A stretch of DNA of 64,000 nt. Origin: an uncultured Collinsella sp. GTDB lineage: Bacteria > Actinomycetota > Coriobacteriia > Coriobacteriales > Coriobacteriaceae. Positions within the stretch are counted from its first letter, which is position 1; every line of letters begins with the position of its first letter. A model generated the notes under the pieces. It saw nothing but the letters and a program-made list of their open reading frames with translations. It had not been told where the DNA came from and ran no database searches. The stretch covers positions 1-64,000 of the forward strand of contig CATYDM010000007.1 of the NCBI GenBank assembly GCA_958405195.1. Direction: 5' to 3'. The position numbers and the translations under genes were made by a program. Positions 1-7,826 of the stretch are shown piece after piece.

Positions 1-1
1 G

Positions 2-1369
2 AAGGACCTCGGCCAGTTCTGCGACGACCTCCAGAGCGCCGGAATCAGCGTCGAGGACTTCCAGAGCCTAAGCGACGAGCAGCTGATCAAGCTGGCCGCT
101 TCGTGGGACGGCACCACCGGGAGCATCATCAAGGCCCTCGGCGACATGGGCATCAAGTGCAAGACCGAGGGGCAGGCGGCGGCCGACAACTGGGCCAGCG
201 GCCTAAGCGCTGGCGCACAGGGAGCCGTCGGCGCGGCCCAGCAGGTCACCGGCTCCACTCTCGAGGAGTTCAAGCGCAACTGCGACGACTACGGCATCGC
301 CGGAGACGCAGCCGTGACGGCCTTCGCCAACGCGCTCGCCCAGGGCGACACCTACGACGTGGCGGCGGCAAAGGCCAGGGAGGCCGTAGGCGGCCTCGAC
401 GAGGCCAAGCAGGGCGGCTCCGACGCGGGAACCCTCGCCGGAGCGCTTTTCGCCAGCGGCATCACAACCGGAGGCGCGCCGACGGAGGGCAACGCGGCAG
501 CTCTGGCCGCAGCGCTGGCGAGCGGCATCTCCACCGCCACCGCCGACGCATCCGCAACGGGCAACTCCGCCGGAGCGGGCTTCGCCCAGGGCATCGCCGA
601 CAACACGCCGCAGACATCGAGCAACGCCGCAGGGCTGCGCGCCGCCCTGTCCGGCGGCATCGCCCCGGCTCCCGGTGACGCATCCAGCACGGGCAAATCG
701 GCCGGTGCGCTGTTCGCCAGCGGCATCGGCTCCGCGTCCGGCAGCGCGAACGCCAACGCGCGCTCGCTGGCCAGCAACGCAAGGTCGGGCGTCTCCTCCT
801 CCCCCGGCGACCTCGGCGGCACGGGCAGCTCCGCTGGCTCCAACTACGCCAGAGGCGTCGGCGCTGCGGCGGGTGCCTCTAGGTCGAGCGGCTCGTCGCT
901 CGCCAGCAGCGCCTCGTCCGGCGCGAGCGGGTGGAGCGCCTATACGAGCGGCTCGCACCTCGGCCAGCAGTTCGCCAGCGGCATCGGCTCGGCGTGGAAC
1001 TCCGTCCGCAGCTTCGCCACGTCGCTGGTCAATGCGGCCAAGAGCGTCATGGGCTTCTCCGTGCCGGAGGACGGCCCCTGGTCCGGTGCCGAGAAGGGCG
1101 GCGAGACCTCGGGACGCCACCTCGGCGAGAACTTCGCCCACGGCATGCTCGAGGCCCGCGCGGACGTGAGGGACAGCGCCAAGCGCCTCATGGCCACGGC
1201 GCAGCTCGACGGGAACGTGGCCTACACGGGCAACGGCGGCACCAAGACCACCGTGGTCAACAACTACTACTCGCTGGGCGACGTCAAGATCGACGCCTCC
1301 TCGATAAGCGAGTTCATGACACTTAACGACTTCTTCCAGACCGTCCGCAAGGCGAAGGCAGGGATGTAA
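2..1369 (+). CDS. Phage tail tape measure protein, C-terminal part
   Basis: The reading frame is open from base 2, so the gene begins upstream and only the last 455 codons are visible. The protein is very rich in Ala, Gly and Ser and contains degenerate repeats of the type SAGALFASGI, recurring about every 35-45 residues. This is typical of the end of siphophage tape measure proteins, which set tail length inside the tail tube. Near the end, a stretch containing VMGFSVPEDGPW resembles the usual tape measure C-terminus. The next gene starts at the base after the stop, so the two are probably one transcript and translationally coupled. The assignment rests on composition, repeats and position just before tail-tip genes. 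Confidence 0.8.
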   Translation, partial: KDLGQFCDDLQSAGISVEDFQSLSDEQLIKLAASWDGTTGSIIKALGDMGIKCKTEGQAAADNWASGLSAGAQGAVGAAQQVTGSTLEEFKRNCDDYGIAGDAAVTAFANALAQGDTYDVAAAKAREAVGGLDEAKQGGSDAGTLAGALFASGITTGGAPTEGNAAALAAALASGISTATADASATGNSAGAGFAQGIADNTPQTSSNAAGLRAALSGGIAPAPGDASSTGKSAGALFASGIGSASGSANANARSLASNARSGVSSSPGDLGGTGSSAGSNYARGVGAAAGASRSSGSSLASSASSGASGWSAYTSGSHLGQQFASGIGSAWNSVRSFATSLVNAAKSVMGFSVPEDGPWSGAEKGGETSGRHLGENFAHGMLEARADVRDSAKRLMATAQLDGNVAYTGNGGTKTTVVNNYYSLGDVKIDASSISEFMTLNDFFQTVRKAKAGM

Positions 1370-3790
1370 ATGGCATGGGGCAACGAGGTCTGGCCTACGG
1401 GCCAGACCGCCTGGAACACATATATCGAGTGGAAGATCAAGGAGTACGGCGAGAACTCCTGCTACGTGCAGGTCAAGTACAGCTCCTACGTCAAGTGCGG
1501 CGACATGCTGGGCACCATCCTCAACCGCTCGTGGGGCGGCCAGTACCGCATGTACGGCCCCGGCTGGTACGGCGACAGCGGCTGGCTCGACGTCGGCTGG
1601 GTCAACTACGGAGACCCCGTCACGCGCGAGTGCTCGGCGTGGTACACGAGCTACTCCGGAACCTTCCGCAAGTCGACGTGCGGGGACACCTTCAGGCCCT
1701 CGGCCCCGGTCTGGACTCCCCAGACGCCGAGCAACGCCAAGGCCGTGCGCAAGTCCCAGACGCTCAACGTGATCACGTGGACGCGCAACACCACGGCCGC
1801 CCGACCGTACGACGGCATCTACGTCGACCGCCAGACCGACGGCGGCGAGTGGGTGAACATCGCCAAGCCGGGCGGCGACAAGACGGAGTACAGCGACGAC
1901 ACGGTGCGCCCGAACCACACGTACCGCTACCGAATCGGCGCATACAACACGGCCGGAAGCGCCGGGGGCCACTCCTACACCGACACGCTGCGCAACCCGC
2001 CGGAGAAGCCCGCAGCGCCGAGCGGTGCCAAGGTCGAGCGCCTGAGCGACGAGAAGAACCTCATAACGTGGGCCAACCACGCCACGGACGAGGCCCCCTA
2101 CTCCGAGGTGCGCATCGAGCGCAGCACGGACGGGGGCGGCTCCGTCCAGATCACCCACGTGAGCGGCTCCGCGACCTCCTACACAGACCCGACGTGCTCG
2201 GCCGACCACTACTACCGCTATCTGGTACGCGGGTACAACGAGAGCGGCTACTCCGAGCGTGTCATGACCGACCGCACGTTCAACACGCCGTCCGCGCCGT
2301 TTAAGCCGAGCGGCCAGCGCACGGGAGACACCTCCGTCGAGCTGACCATCCCGAACCTGTCGCGCACCGCGAGCGCCACCGAGATTCAGCGCTCGCGCGA
2401 CCGCAAGGGCTGGACCACTATCGCCACGGTATCCGGCAAGGCGCTGTCGTTCGGCGACAACCCCGGCGGCGGCACGTTCTACTACCGCGCGCGCAACATG
2501 CGCGGCAGCCTCGTCTCCGCGTGGTCCGAGCCATCCGAGGCCATCGTCACGATCTGCGCCCCGGCGGCACCGACGCTCCTCGCGCCGACGAGCGGCCAGG
2601 TACTGCTCGTCTCGCAGGGCAGGGTCACGTTCACGTGGCAACACAACCCCATCGACGGCTCCGCGCAGAGCGCCGCCGAGGTCCAGTACTCCACGGACGG
2701 CACCGCATGGAAGACCGTCACGGCCGCGACCGCCCAGAGCGCGAGCGTGCCGAACTTCCCCCTCAACTCCACCGTCTACTGGCGCGTGCGCACCAAGGGC
2801 GTGCACGCCGACTTCGGCCCCTGGTCCGGCAACAGCTCGTTCCACGTCCGGCAGCCCCCGCAGCTCGCCTTCGACGCGCCCGGCCAGACCGTGCGCAACG
2901 TGCCGGTAGGCGTGAGCGTGCAGTACGTCGACGCATCCGGCGCGCTCGCGGCCATGGCCGTGGCCATTACCGATATGGGCGGCAACGTGCTCTACGAGGA
3001 GGCGCTCGGCACCTCCACGGCCACGAGCGTCACCAAGGACGAGTGGATGCCGGATGACGGCGGCGAGTACCGAATCGTGGCCACGGCCCGAAGCACGAGC
3101 GGCCTGCAGTCGACGGCCTCCATGCCATTCCGCGTGGAGTTCGAGCTGCCCCGCCGAGCCTCCCTCCGCATCGAGGCCGACATCGAGCGCGGATACGCCG
3201 AGCTTGAGTGCATCGTCGACAACAACGACGAGGGGCAGGACGTCGAGAGCCTGAGCATCTGGCGCGTCACGCGCGACGGCGAGAAGCTGATCGCCTCCGA
3301 CCTGTCCGACGGCTCGTCGGTTGTCGACCGCTACGCGCCGCTGAACACGGAGTACAGCTACCGCGTCGCGGCATACGCGGCCTCGGGCGCATCGAGGGCG
3401 ACGGAGCACCCGGGCAGCATCAAGACTCCCTACTGCTTCGTCTACTACGGCGACGGCCTTATGGCCCGCGCGCAGTTCGACCCGACCGAGCAGCGAAACC
3501 TCGAGCGCGCCAACCGCACGCTCGTGCGCTACGCGGGCAGGGCCTACCCGGTGCTCTACGACGCCGGTGGCATCAGCGACACCCGCCCCATGACCGCGCA
3601 CGTCATAGGCGAGGAGGAGGTGCGCGCCTTCGAGGACCTCATCCTCTACCCGCGCGCCATCTTCAAGAGCGTGGCCGGTGACGTGTTCCACGTCGCCGCC
3701 GACGTGAGCGTGAACCGCGACCTGTGCATGCCCACGACGCACGCCGACATCAGTCTCTCGCTGACGAGGGTGGACGGTGAGGCCCTGTGA
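1370..3790 (+). CDS. Phage tail protein with fibronectin type III repeats
   Basis: A structural protein of 806 residues. The first ~110 residues are Trp/Tyr-rich. About four fibronectin type III-like domains follow (roughly 118-208, 213-305, 308-395 and 398-490), each with the W/Y...YxYRV pattern. A further Fn3-like unit lies near 630-690 and a separate C-terminal domain covers about 690-806. Fn3 domains in phage tails usually decorate the tail or contact cell-surface sugars. The start is the ATG directly after the preceding stop. The end overlaps the next gene by four bases (GTGA), as in a compact tail operon. It lies where the distal tail or fibre protein is expected, but the exact structural role is not shown. 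Confidence 0.75.
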   Translation: MAWGNEVWPTGQTAWNTYIEWKIKEYGENSCYVQVKYSSYVKCGDMLGTILNRSWGGQYRMYGPGWYGDSGWLDVGWVNYGDPVTRECSAWYTSYSGTFRKSTCGDTFRPSAPVWTPQTPSNAKAVRKSQTLNVITWTRNTTAARPYDGIYVDRQTDGGEWVNIAKPGGDKTEYSDDTVRPNHTYRYRIGAYNTAGSAGGHSYTDTLRNPPEKPAAPSGAKVERLSDEKNLITWANHATDEAPYSEVRIERSTDGGGSVQITHVSGSATSYTDPTCSADHYYRYLVRGYNESGYSERVMTDRTFNTPSAPFKPSGQRTGDTSVELTIPNLSRTASATEIQRSRDRKGWTTIATVSGKALSFGDNPGGGTFYYRARNMRGSLVSAWSEPSEAIVTICAPAAPTLLAPTSGQVLLVSQGRVTFTWQHNPIDGSAQSAAEVQYSTDGTAWKTVTAATAQSASVPNFPLNSTVYWRVRTKGVHADFGPWSGNSSFHVRQPPQLAFDAPGQTVRNVPVGVSVQYVDASGALAAMAVAITDMGGNVLYEEALGTSTATSVTKDEWMPDDGGEYRIVATARSTSGLQSTASMPFRVEFELPRRASLRIEADIERGYAELECIVDNNDEGQDVESLSIWRVTRDGEKLIASDLSDGSSVVDRYAPLNTEYSYRVAAYAASGASRATEHPGSIKTPYCFVYYGDGLMARAQFDPTEQRNLERANRTLVRYAGRAYPVLYDAGGISDTRPMTAHVIGEEEVRAFEDLILYPRAIFKSVAGDVFHVAADVSVNRDLCMPTTHADISLSLTRVDGEAL

Positions 3791-4887
3791 TCTGGACAGG
3801 TTTCCGGCGCGAGTCGTACATCTACCGCCGCGTGACGTGGCCCGGCCTCGTCGAGGCCGAGGGCTACGGCATGTTCACGGGCGGTCGGCTCACGCACTCC
3901 GCGCTATCGCAGCTCCGCTCACAGGGCACGCTCGACTTCTCCGGCAGCGCCATGCCAGACGAGCACGACCTCGTGCGCGTGTACTACCAGATGGAGGACG
4001 AGCGCGGCGAGGCGGGGACGTTCGCCCTCGGCACGTACTTCTGCAGCATCGGCACGCCGAAATACAACGGCCCGCTGGTATCCGGCAGCGTCGACCTCGA
4101 ATCGACGCTGCGCCTCGCGGTGAAGGGGAAGTACGGCCGCTACTACACGGTGAAGGCGGGGACCAACGCGGTCGCGCACGCCGACGGCATCTTCAAGCGC
4201 CTCGGCCTACGCACGAACGAGCCGCGCTGCGACTACGTCCTGCCGAGGGACGTGGTGTACGAGCCGGACGACAGCTGGCTGACGATAGCCAACGACCTCC
4301 TCGCCATGGCCGGGTTCGCATCGGCCTACCCGGATGCCTACGGAGTCATCCAGATGGTCCCGTACGTCGAGCCGCAGGCGCGCAAGCCGGTGCGCACGTT
4401 CAACGACGGCGAAGACTCCATCATGCTCCCCGAGGTATCCAGATCGGACAACGCGGACGACATCCCCAACGCCGTGTACCTGACCTATGAGACGGAGGAG
4501 GAGAGCCTCTGGGCCGCGTGCCGGAACACCGACCCCAACTCCCGCGCGTCCATCCCGTACAGGGGATACGAGGTCCCGCTCGTCGACCAGGTGACGGAGC
4601 TCACGGGAGCAACCAAGGAGGAGCGCCTAGATGCCCTCAAGGCCAAGGCCAAGACGAAGCTCGTGGACAACTCCTCGTCCATCGAGTACGTCGAGTGGGG
4701 CCACCCGTGGGTGCCCCTGCTGCCCAACGACGCGGTCGGCATCGACTATCTCACCGCCGGGCTAAATTGGCGCGGTGCGATAACGGAGCAGGAGATAGAG
4801 GTCGGCGGCCACTGCGCGGTTACGGGCAAGGCCCGCCGCTTCATCCGCTCCGGCTTCGTCACCGAGACGGAGGGAGGGTCATGGTAA
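3787..4887 (+). CDS. Putative phage tail hub/baseplate protein
   Basis: The gene starts with GTG inside the stop of the Fn3 tail gene (GTGA overlap) and encodes 366 residues. The N-terminus, with RRESYIYRRVTWPG, and the central alternation of Asp-rich loops and beta-strand-like segments resemble tail-hub proteins of siphophages and phage-like particles (gp27/XkdQ-type). These form the ring at the tail tip from which the ejection tube leaves. No catalytic motif is seen. Position between the tail fibre-like gene and a 75-aa protein agrees with a hub role. Function is inferred mostly from gene order; profile comparison would be needed to settle the family. Confidence 0.6.
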   Translation: MIWTGFRRESYIYRRVTWPGLVEAEGYGMFTGGRLTHSALSQLRSQGTLDFSGSAMPDEHDLVRVYYQMEDERGEAGTFALGTYFCSIGTPKYNGPLVSGSVDLESTLRLAVKGKYGRYYTVKAGTNAVAHADGIFKRLGLRTNEPRCDYVLPRDVVYEPDDSWLTIANDLLAMAGFASAYPDAYGVIQMVPYVEPQARKPVRTFNDGEDSIMLPEVSRSDNADDIPNAVYLTYETEEESLWAACRNTDPNSRASIPYRGYEVPLVDQVTELTGATKEERLDALKAKAKTKLVDNSSSIEYVEWGHPWVPLLPNDAVGIDYLTAGLNWRGAITEQEIEVGGHCAVTGKARRFIRSGFVTETEGGSW

Positions 4888-5108
4888 GCGGCCACGAGCT
4901 GTACGAGCTGCTGTTCGGCGGGGCGGGTGCCAAGGAGTCCCACACGTGGGGCACCGTCGCCGCAGTCAACCAAGACGGGACCGCCGACGTGCGGCTCAAC
5001 CCATCCATATCGACCACCTGCACGTGCCTGGCCGAGGTGAAGGCCGGGGACCGCGTGCTGGTGCTCGTGTTCAAGCAAGGAGCAGTAGTGCTCGGGAAGG
5101 CGGTCTAG
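4881..5108 (+). CDS. Small phage tail-tip protein (DUF2577-like)
   Basis: A 75-residue protein that starts at an ATG overlapping the previous stop by seven bases and is preceded by the strong AGGGAGGG site at 4870-4877. It has the compact pattern W-G-T-V plus NxDGTADVRL and ends in a beta-rich segment (GDRVLVLVFKQGAVVLGKAV). This resembles short OB-fold-like baseplate spike components such as DUF2577 or gp5-like proteins encoded next to tail hubs. The following gene begins immediately after its stop. The family call is tentative, but overlap, RBS and conserved style strongly support a real gene. Confidence 0.6.
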   Translation: MVSGHELYELLFGGAGAKESHTWGTVAAVNQDGTADVRLNPSISTTCTCLAEVKAGDRVLVLVFKQGAVVLGKAV

Positions 5109-5879
5109 ATGCTCATAGACCTCACGCTCGACATCGAGAAGGGCACCAACCGCTTCTCGACGCTCGACAACCCCATCACGCTTCGGCAACAGGACGCCGA
5201 GGCGTACGTGTTCAACGTCAACCTGCGGCAGGGAGGCGCAGTGCTCGACCTCACGGGCATGACCGTGCGCTTCTACGCGTTGCGCCCGGACGGCGGGAAG
5301 GTCATCGACGGCGAGAACGTCGCGGTGCTCTCCGCGCCCGACGGAATCGTGCAGTACACCGTCCCCGCCAAGCTCACGCAGGCGGCAGGCGACATCCCGA
5401 CCTCGTACATCCGCATAAGCTCGGGCGACTGGTCGGCATCCACGGGCAACATCGCCATCAGGGTCGTGCCCTCGGTGGCCATCGAGGCCACGGGCGGCGA
5501 CTACATCCCCGAGATCGACCGCCTCATCAACGCGCTCGAGGCGCAGCGCGTCACCTACGGCAACGCCGAGGATGTGCGCGCGTCCGAGTGGCAGGCAATC
5601 ATGGACGAGGTTATCAACGCGCGCGGACGTGCGGACAGCGCGGCAGACCGCTGCGAGGCCGCGCTCGCGTCGCTCAAGGTCGGCTACGACGACCTGACGG
5701 ACGACGCGAAGGAGAAGATCGCCGCGATGGCGAGCGCCGGAGTGGTATTCGCCACGCACGCGGAAATCGACGAGGCGTTCGAGTCCATCATCGCCCCGGC
5801 AATCGGCACCGACACGGTCCTCGACGGCCTCACCCAGGAGGACTACGACTACGCCTTCGGCAAGGTTTTCGGCCAGTAA
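5109..5879 (+). CDS. BppU-like phage baseplate upper protein
   Basis: 256 residues. The first ~125 residues have the pattern of the BppU N-terminal domain: an LxLDIEKG start, then LRQQDA, LDLTGMTVRFYALRPDG and SGDWSASTGNIAIRV. This domain attaches receptor-binding proteins to the siphophage baseplate. Residues ~130-210 are helical and probably form a coiled-coil linker. A short C-terminal part follows. The start codon touches the previous stop. The next gene, ten bases downstream, is the variable receptor-binding candidate, consistent with this protein being its attachment scaffold. Confidence 0.7.
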   Translation: MLIDLTLDIEKGTNRFSTLDNPITLRQQDAEAYVFNVNLRQGGAVLDLTGMTVRFYALRPDGGKVIDGENVAVLSAPDGIVQYTVPAKLTQAAGDIPTSYIRISSGDWSASTGNIAIRVVPSVAIEATGGDYIPEIDRLINALEAQRVTYGNAEDVRASEWQAIMDEVINARGRADSAADRCEAALASLKVGYDDLTDDAKEKIAAMASAGVVFATHAEIDEAFESIIAPAIGTDTVLDGLTQEDYDYAFGKVFGQ

Positions 5880-5889
5880 AGGAGAAAGA

Positions 5890-7485
5890 ATGGCAGTACA
5901 GGTAAACAAGGTCATGACGTTCGGCGACACCGTCGACCTCATCACCAAGGTGCACAAGGCCTCGGCGAACCCCGTGGCCGTCGCGCCCCACTACGACGGC
6001 ACCAAGGGCGAGTACGACAACCTCGGCGAGTGGTTCAGCCTGCGCCGTGACGGCAAGGTGTACGGCGTTGACATCCCCGAGTACACCTACTCGAATGACC
6101 CCAAGGGCATCAAGACGCGCGACAACGTCGGCCTCGTGTGCCAGCCCGCCACCAACACCACGGCGGGCCGCGACGACTACTCCAAGCTCAACGCCTTCGA
6201 GTACTTCACCGTCAACGGCACGGTCGACGACAGCGGCAAATTCCACTGCACGGCGATGAAGGGCGACGGCCGCTTCAGGGCCGACGGCTCCAACGGCGAC
6301 GTCTGGGTCATGGCCTGCCCCGGCTACTACAGCATCACACGCAGCAACGGATACAAGCGCCTGCTCTACTCCGACACCAAGTACGAGGGCATGAGGCCGC
6401 TGCCGGGCCAGAAGTACGCCGACGGCACCGAGCGACCGCTCCTCGTCTTCTCGCCCTACCTCGCGTGGTGCGATTCCAACAACGTCCCCCACAGCTATTC
6501 CGGCAAGGTCCACACGTTCCAGTTCGGCTCGCACAACACCGGCATCAGCTACAGCAAGAAGAAGGGCGCGGGCTACACGGGCCGCACCGTGGCGGACAAC
6601 TTCTATATCCAGCTCATGCTCATGATCAAGTACGCCACGCAGGACCTCCAGAGCCTCGGCGGCTGCACCGACTATGCGAGCCAGTACAAGGTCCTCGAGG
6701 CCGAAACGGGCGTGAACCGCGTGCTGCTGCCGAAGGCGGCGGCCGACTACTTCCTCGTCGGCTCCACGCTGAACTGCGGACCGAACAGCGACCGAGGCGC
6801 GACCGCCGGACAGTCCACGTTCGCCTACCGCACCGTCACCAAGATCGAGACGATGAGCGACCGCTGCGCGGTCTACGTCGACGGCGCACCGTTCACCACG
6901 GCCGTCGACGATTACGTGAGCGCCATGCCCTGGAAGACCGGAACGTGCGACAACCTGCTCGGCACGGACGGCTACCCCATCGCGGGCAAGCCCAAGCAGC
7001 GCCAGCCGTACCGCATCCAGGGCATCGAGGTGCTCTGCGGAGCGTACGAGCCGCTGTGCGACGTGATCGTGAATCAGGCCAAGACGTCGGCCGACGAGGG
7101 CCACTGCGAGCTGTACAAGTGCTTCGATTCGCGCAAATACTCCTCGGCACTCGACGCCAACCACGTCAAGCTCGACCTCGAGCTGCCCGCGCGCGACAGC
7201 AAGACCAACGGCCAGTGGATGTACAACGAGGACTGGCAGGAGTCCGCGAAGTGCCCCGGCCTCCTCGTGCCCACAGGTTCCAAGGGAACCTCCACCACAG
7301 GCACCTGCGACGCGATATATTCCGACCCGATCTCATCCCCCGGCCTGCGAGAGCTGCGGTGCTTCGGCGCTCTCGGGCATGGGTCTGTGTGCGGTGCCTT
7401 CTGCGGCGCTTCGAGCAACGGGCTCGGCAACTACTGGTGGGGCTTTGGCGGTCGGCTATCTGGCCTGGGGGTCACCATGGCCTAG
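5890..7485 (+). CDS. DGR target: variable tail-tip protein with C-type lectin-like end
   Basis: A 531-residue tail protein with a clear AAAGGAG site before its ATG. The body (1-~480) has no recognised enzyme motif. The last ~45 residues carry the Gly/Trp/Asn-rich pattern of the C-type lectin fold used by DGR-diversified proteins (CFG..., GAF, GNY, W, GGR). Codons 489-525 lie in a variable repeat whose bases match a downstream template except at adenines. Fourteen residues differ from the template-encoded version: Q-R, N-A, R-G, N-H, M-V, Y-C twice, N-A, N-S, R-G, R-W, N-G, Y-F and K-L. The stop codon sits inside the hairpin that follows VR. By analogy with the Bordetella phage Mtd protein, it should bind a variable host-surface ligand. 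That role is inferred; the diversification signature is seen directly. Confidence 0.9.
   Translation: MAVQVNKVMTFGDTVDLITKVHKASANPVAVAPHYDGTKGEYDNLGEWFSLRRDGKVYGVDIPEYTYSNDPKGIKTRDNVGLVCQPATNTTAGRDDYSKLNAFEYFTVNGTVDDSGKFHCTAMKGDGRFRADGSNGDVWVMACPGYYSITRSNGYKRLLYSDTKYEGMRPLPGQKYADGTERPLLVFSPYLAWCDSNNVPHSYSGKVHTFQFGSHNTGISYSKKKGAGYTGRTVADNFYIQLMLMIKYATQDLQSLGGCTDYASQYKVLEAETGVNRVLLPKAAADYFLVGSTLNCGPNSDRGATAGQSTFAYRTVTKIETMSDRCAVYVDGAPFTTAVDDYVSAMPWKTGTCDNLLGTDGYPIAGKPKQRQPYRIQGIEVLCGAYEPLCDVIVNQAKTSADEGHCELYKCFDSRKYSSALDANHVKLDLELPARDSKTNGQWMYNEDWQESAKCPGLLVPTGSKGTSTTGTCDAIYSDPISSPGLRELRCFGALGHGSVCGAFCGASSNGLGNYWWGFGGRLSGLGVTMA
7354..7463 (+). repeat. DGR variable region (VR)
   Basis: 110 bp at the 3' end of the target gene, aligned without gaps to the template at 7589-7698 (offset 235). 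All 84 non-adenine template positions are identical. Of 26 template adenines, 18 differ in VR: 11 A-to-G, 4 A-to-C and 3 A-to-T. The first base past the right edge differs at a non-adenine position (template T7699, VR C7464), marking the end of homology and the likely initiation-of-homing boundary. Confidence 0.97.
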
Positions 7486-7493
7486 CCATGGTG
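7473..7493. repeat. DGR target hairpin downstream of VR
   Basis: A perfect inverted repeat, CACCATGGC (7473-7481), 3-base loop CTA, then GCCATGGTG (7485-7493), starting 10 bp after the end of VR homology and containing the target gene's TAG stop. In Bordetella phage BPP-1 a short hairpin a few bases after VR increases retrohoming. The position and size here match that element. No equivalent hairpin follows TR, so it can mark VR as recipient. Confidence 0.85.
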
Positions 7494-7588
7494 CGGGGGT
7501 GAAGCGCAAGCGAGGGGGCAGCGCCCCCTCATCACCCCTCCCAGGCCCCTTGGGGGTTCTCGGCGGTAGCCGCTTGGTTCTCGGCCTT

Positions 7589-7698
7589 CTGCAGTGCTTC
7601 GGCAATCTCAGGAATGGGTCTATGTACGGTGCCTTCTACGGCAATTCGAACAACAGGCTCGGCAACTACAGGTGGAACTATGGCGGTCGGAAATCTGG
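7589..7698 (+). ncRNA. DGR template repeat (TR)
   Basis: A 110-bp non-coding copy of VR, 103 bp after the target's stop and 128 bp before the reverse transcriptase. Its adenines sit mostly in the first two codon positions of AAY, TAY and AGG codons (template peptide contains GNYRWNYGGR). Mutation of AAY codons cannot make stops, as in known DGRs. The RNA including this repeat should be copied by the reverse transcriptase with errors at adenines and then replace VR. The frame through TR is open but lacks a start signal, so it is treated as RNA. Confidence 0.93.
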
Positions 7699-7826
7699 TC
7701 AAACGCGGAACACGCTCGTCGAGTCCACCCGCTTCGAGCGGGCATGCCCCGTCAACTGACGAAAATATCAACCCCACGGCGTTTCGTAGCCCAGCGGCGA
7801 AGAACGCCAAAACCAGATAGGACACA
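7699..7826 (+). ncRNA. DGR spacer between TR and reverse transcriptase
   Basis: 128 bp with no gene. It includes a 6-bp hairpin CCCGCT-tcg-AGCGGG at 7728-7742. In BPP-1 a spacer of similar length between TR and the RT gene forms part of the RNA that primes cDNA synthesis; the same role is inferred from position. The RT start is preceded by ATAGGACACA. Confidence 0.5.

Noticed and set aside
203..3742. Very long minus-strand open frame (1,179 codons) under the tail genes
   Set aside because: Val/Arg/His/Gly-biased composition of a GC-rich shadow; overlapping + strand tail genes have ribosome sites, tight spacing and recognisable domains.
7354..7698. VR/TR as an ordinary tandem duplication
   Set aside because: Differences fall only on template adenines (18 of 26) with none at 84 other positions, and an adjacent DGR-type RT is present.
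7379..7759. Open frame spanning VR end, TR and spacer, as a possible second variable protein
   Set aside because: No ribosome site; it is open because TR copies a coding segment. TR is better explained as template RNA.
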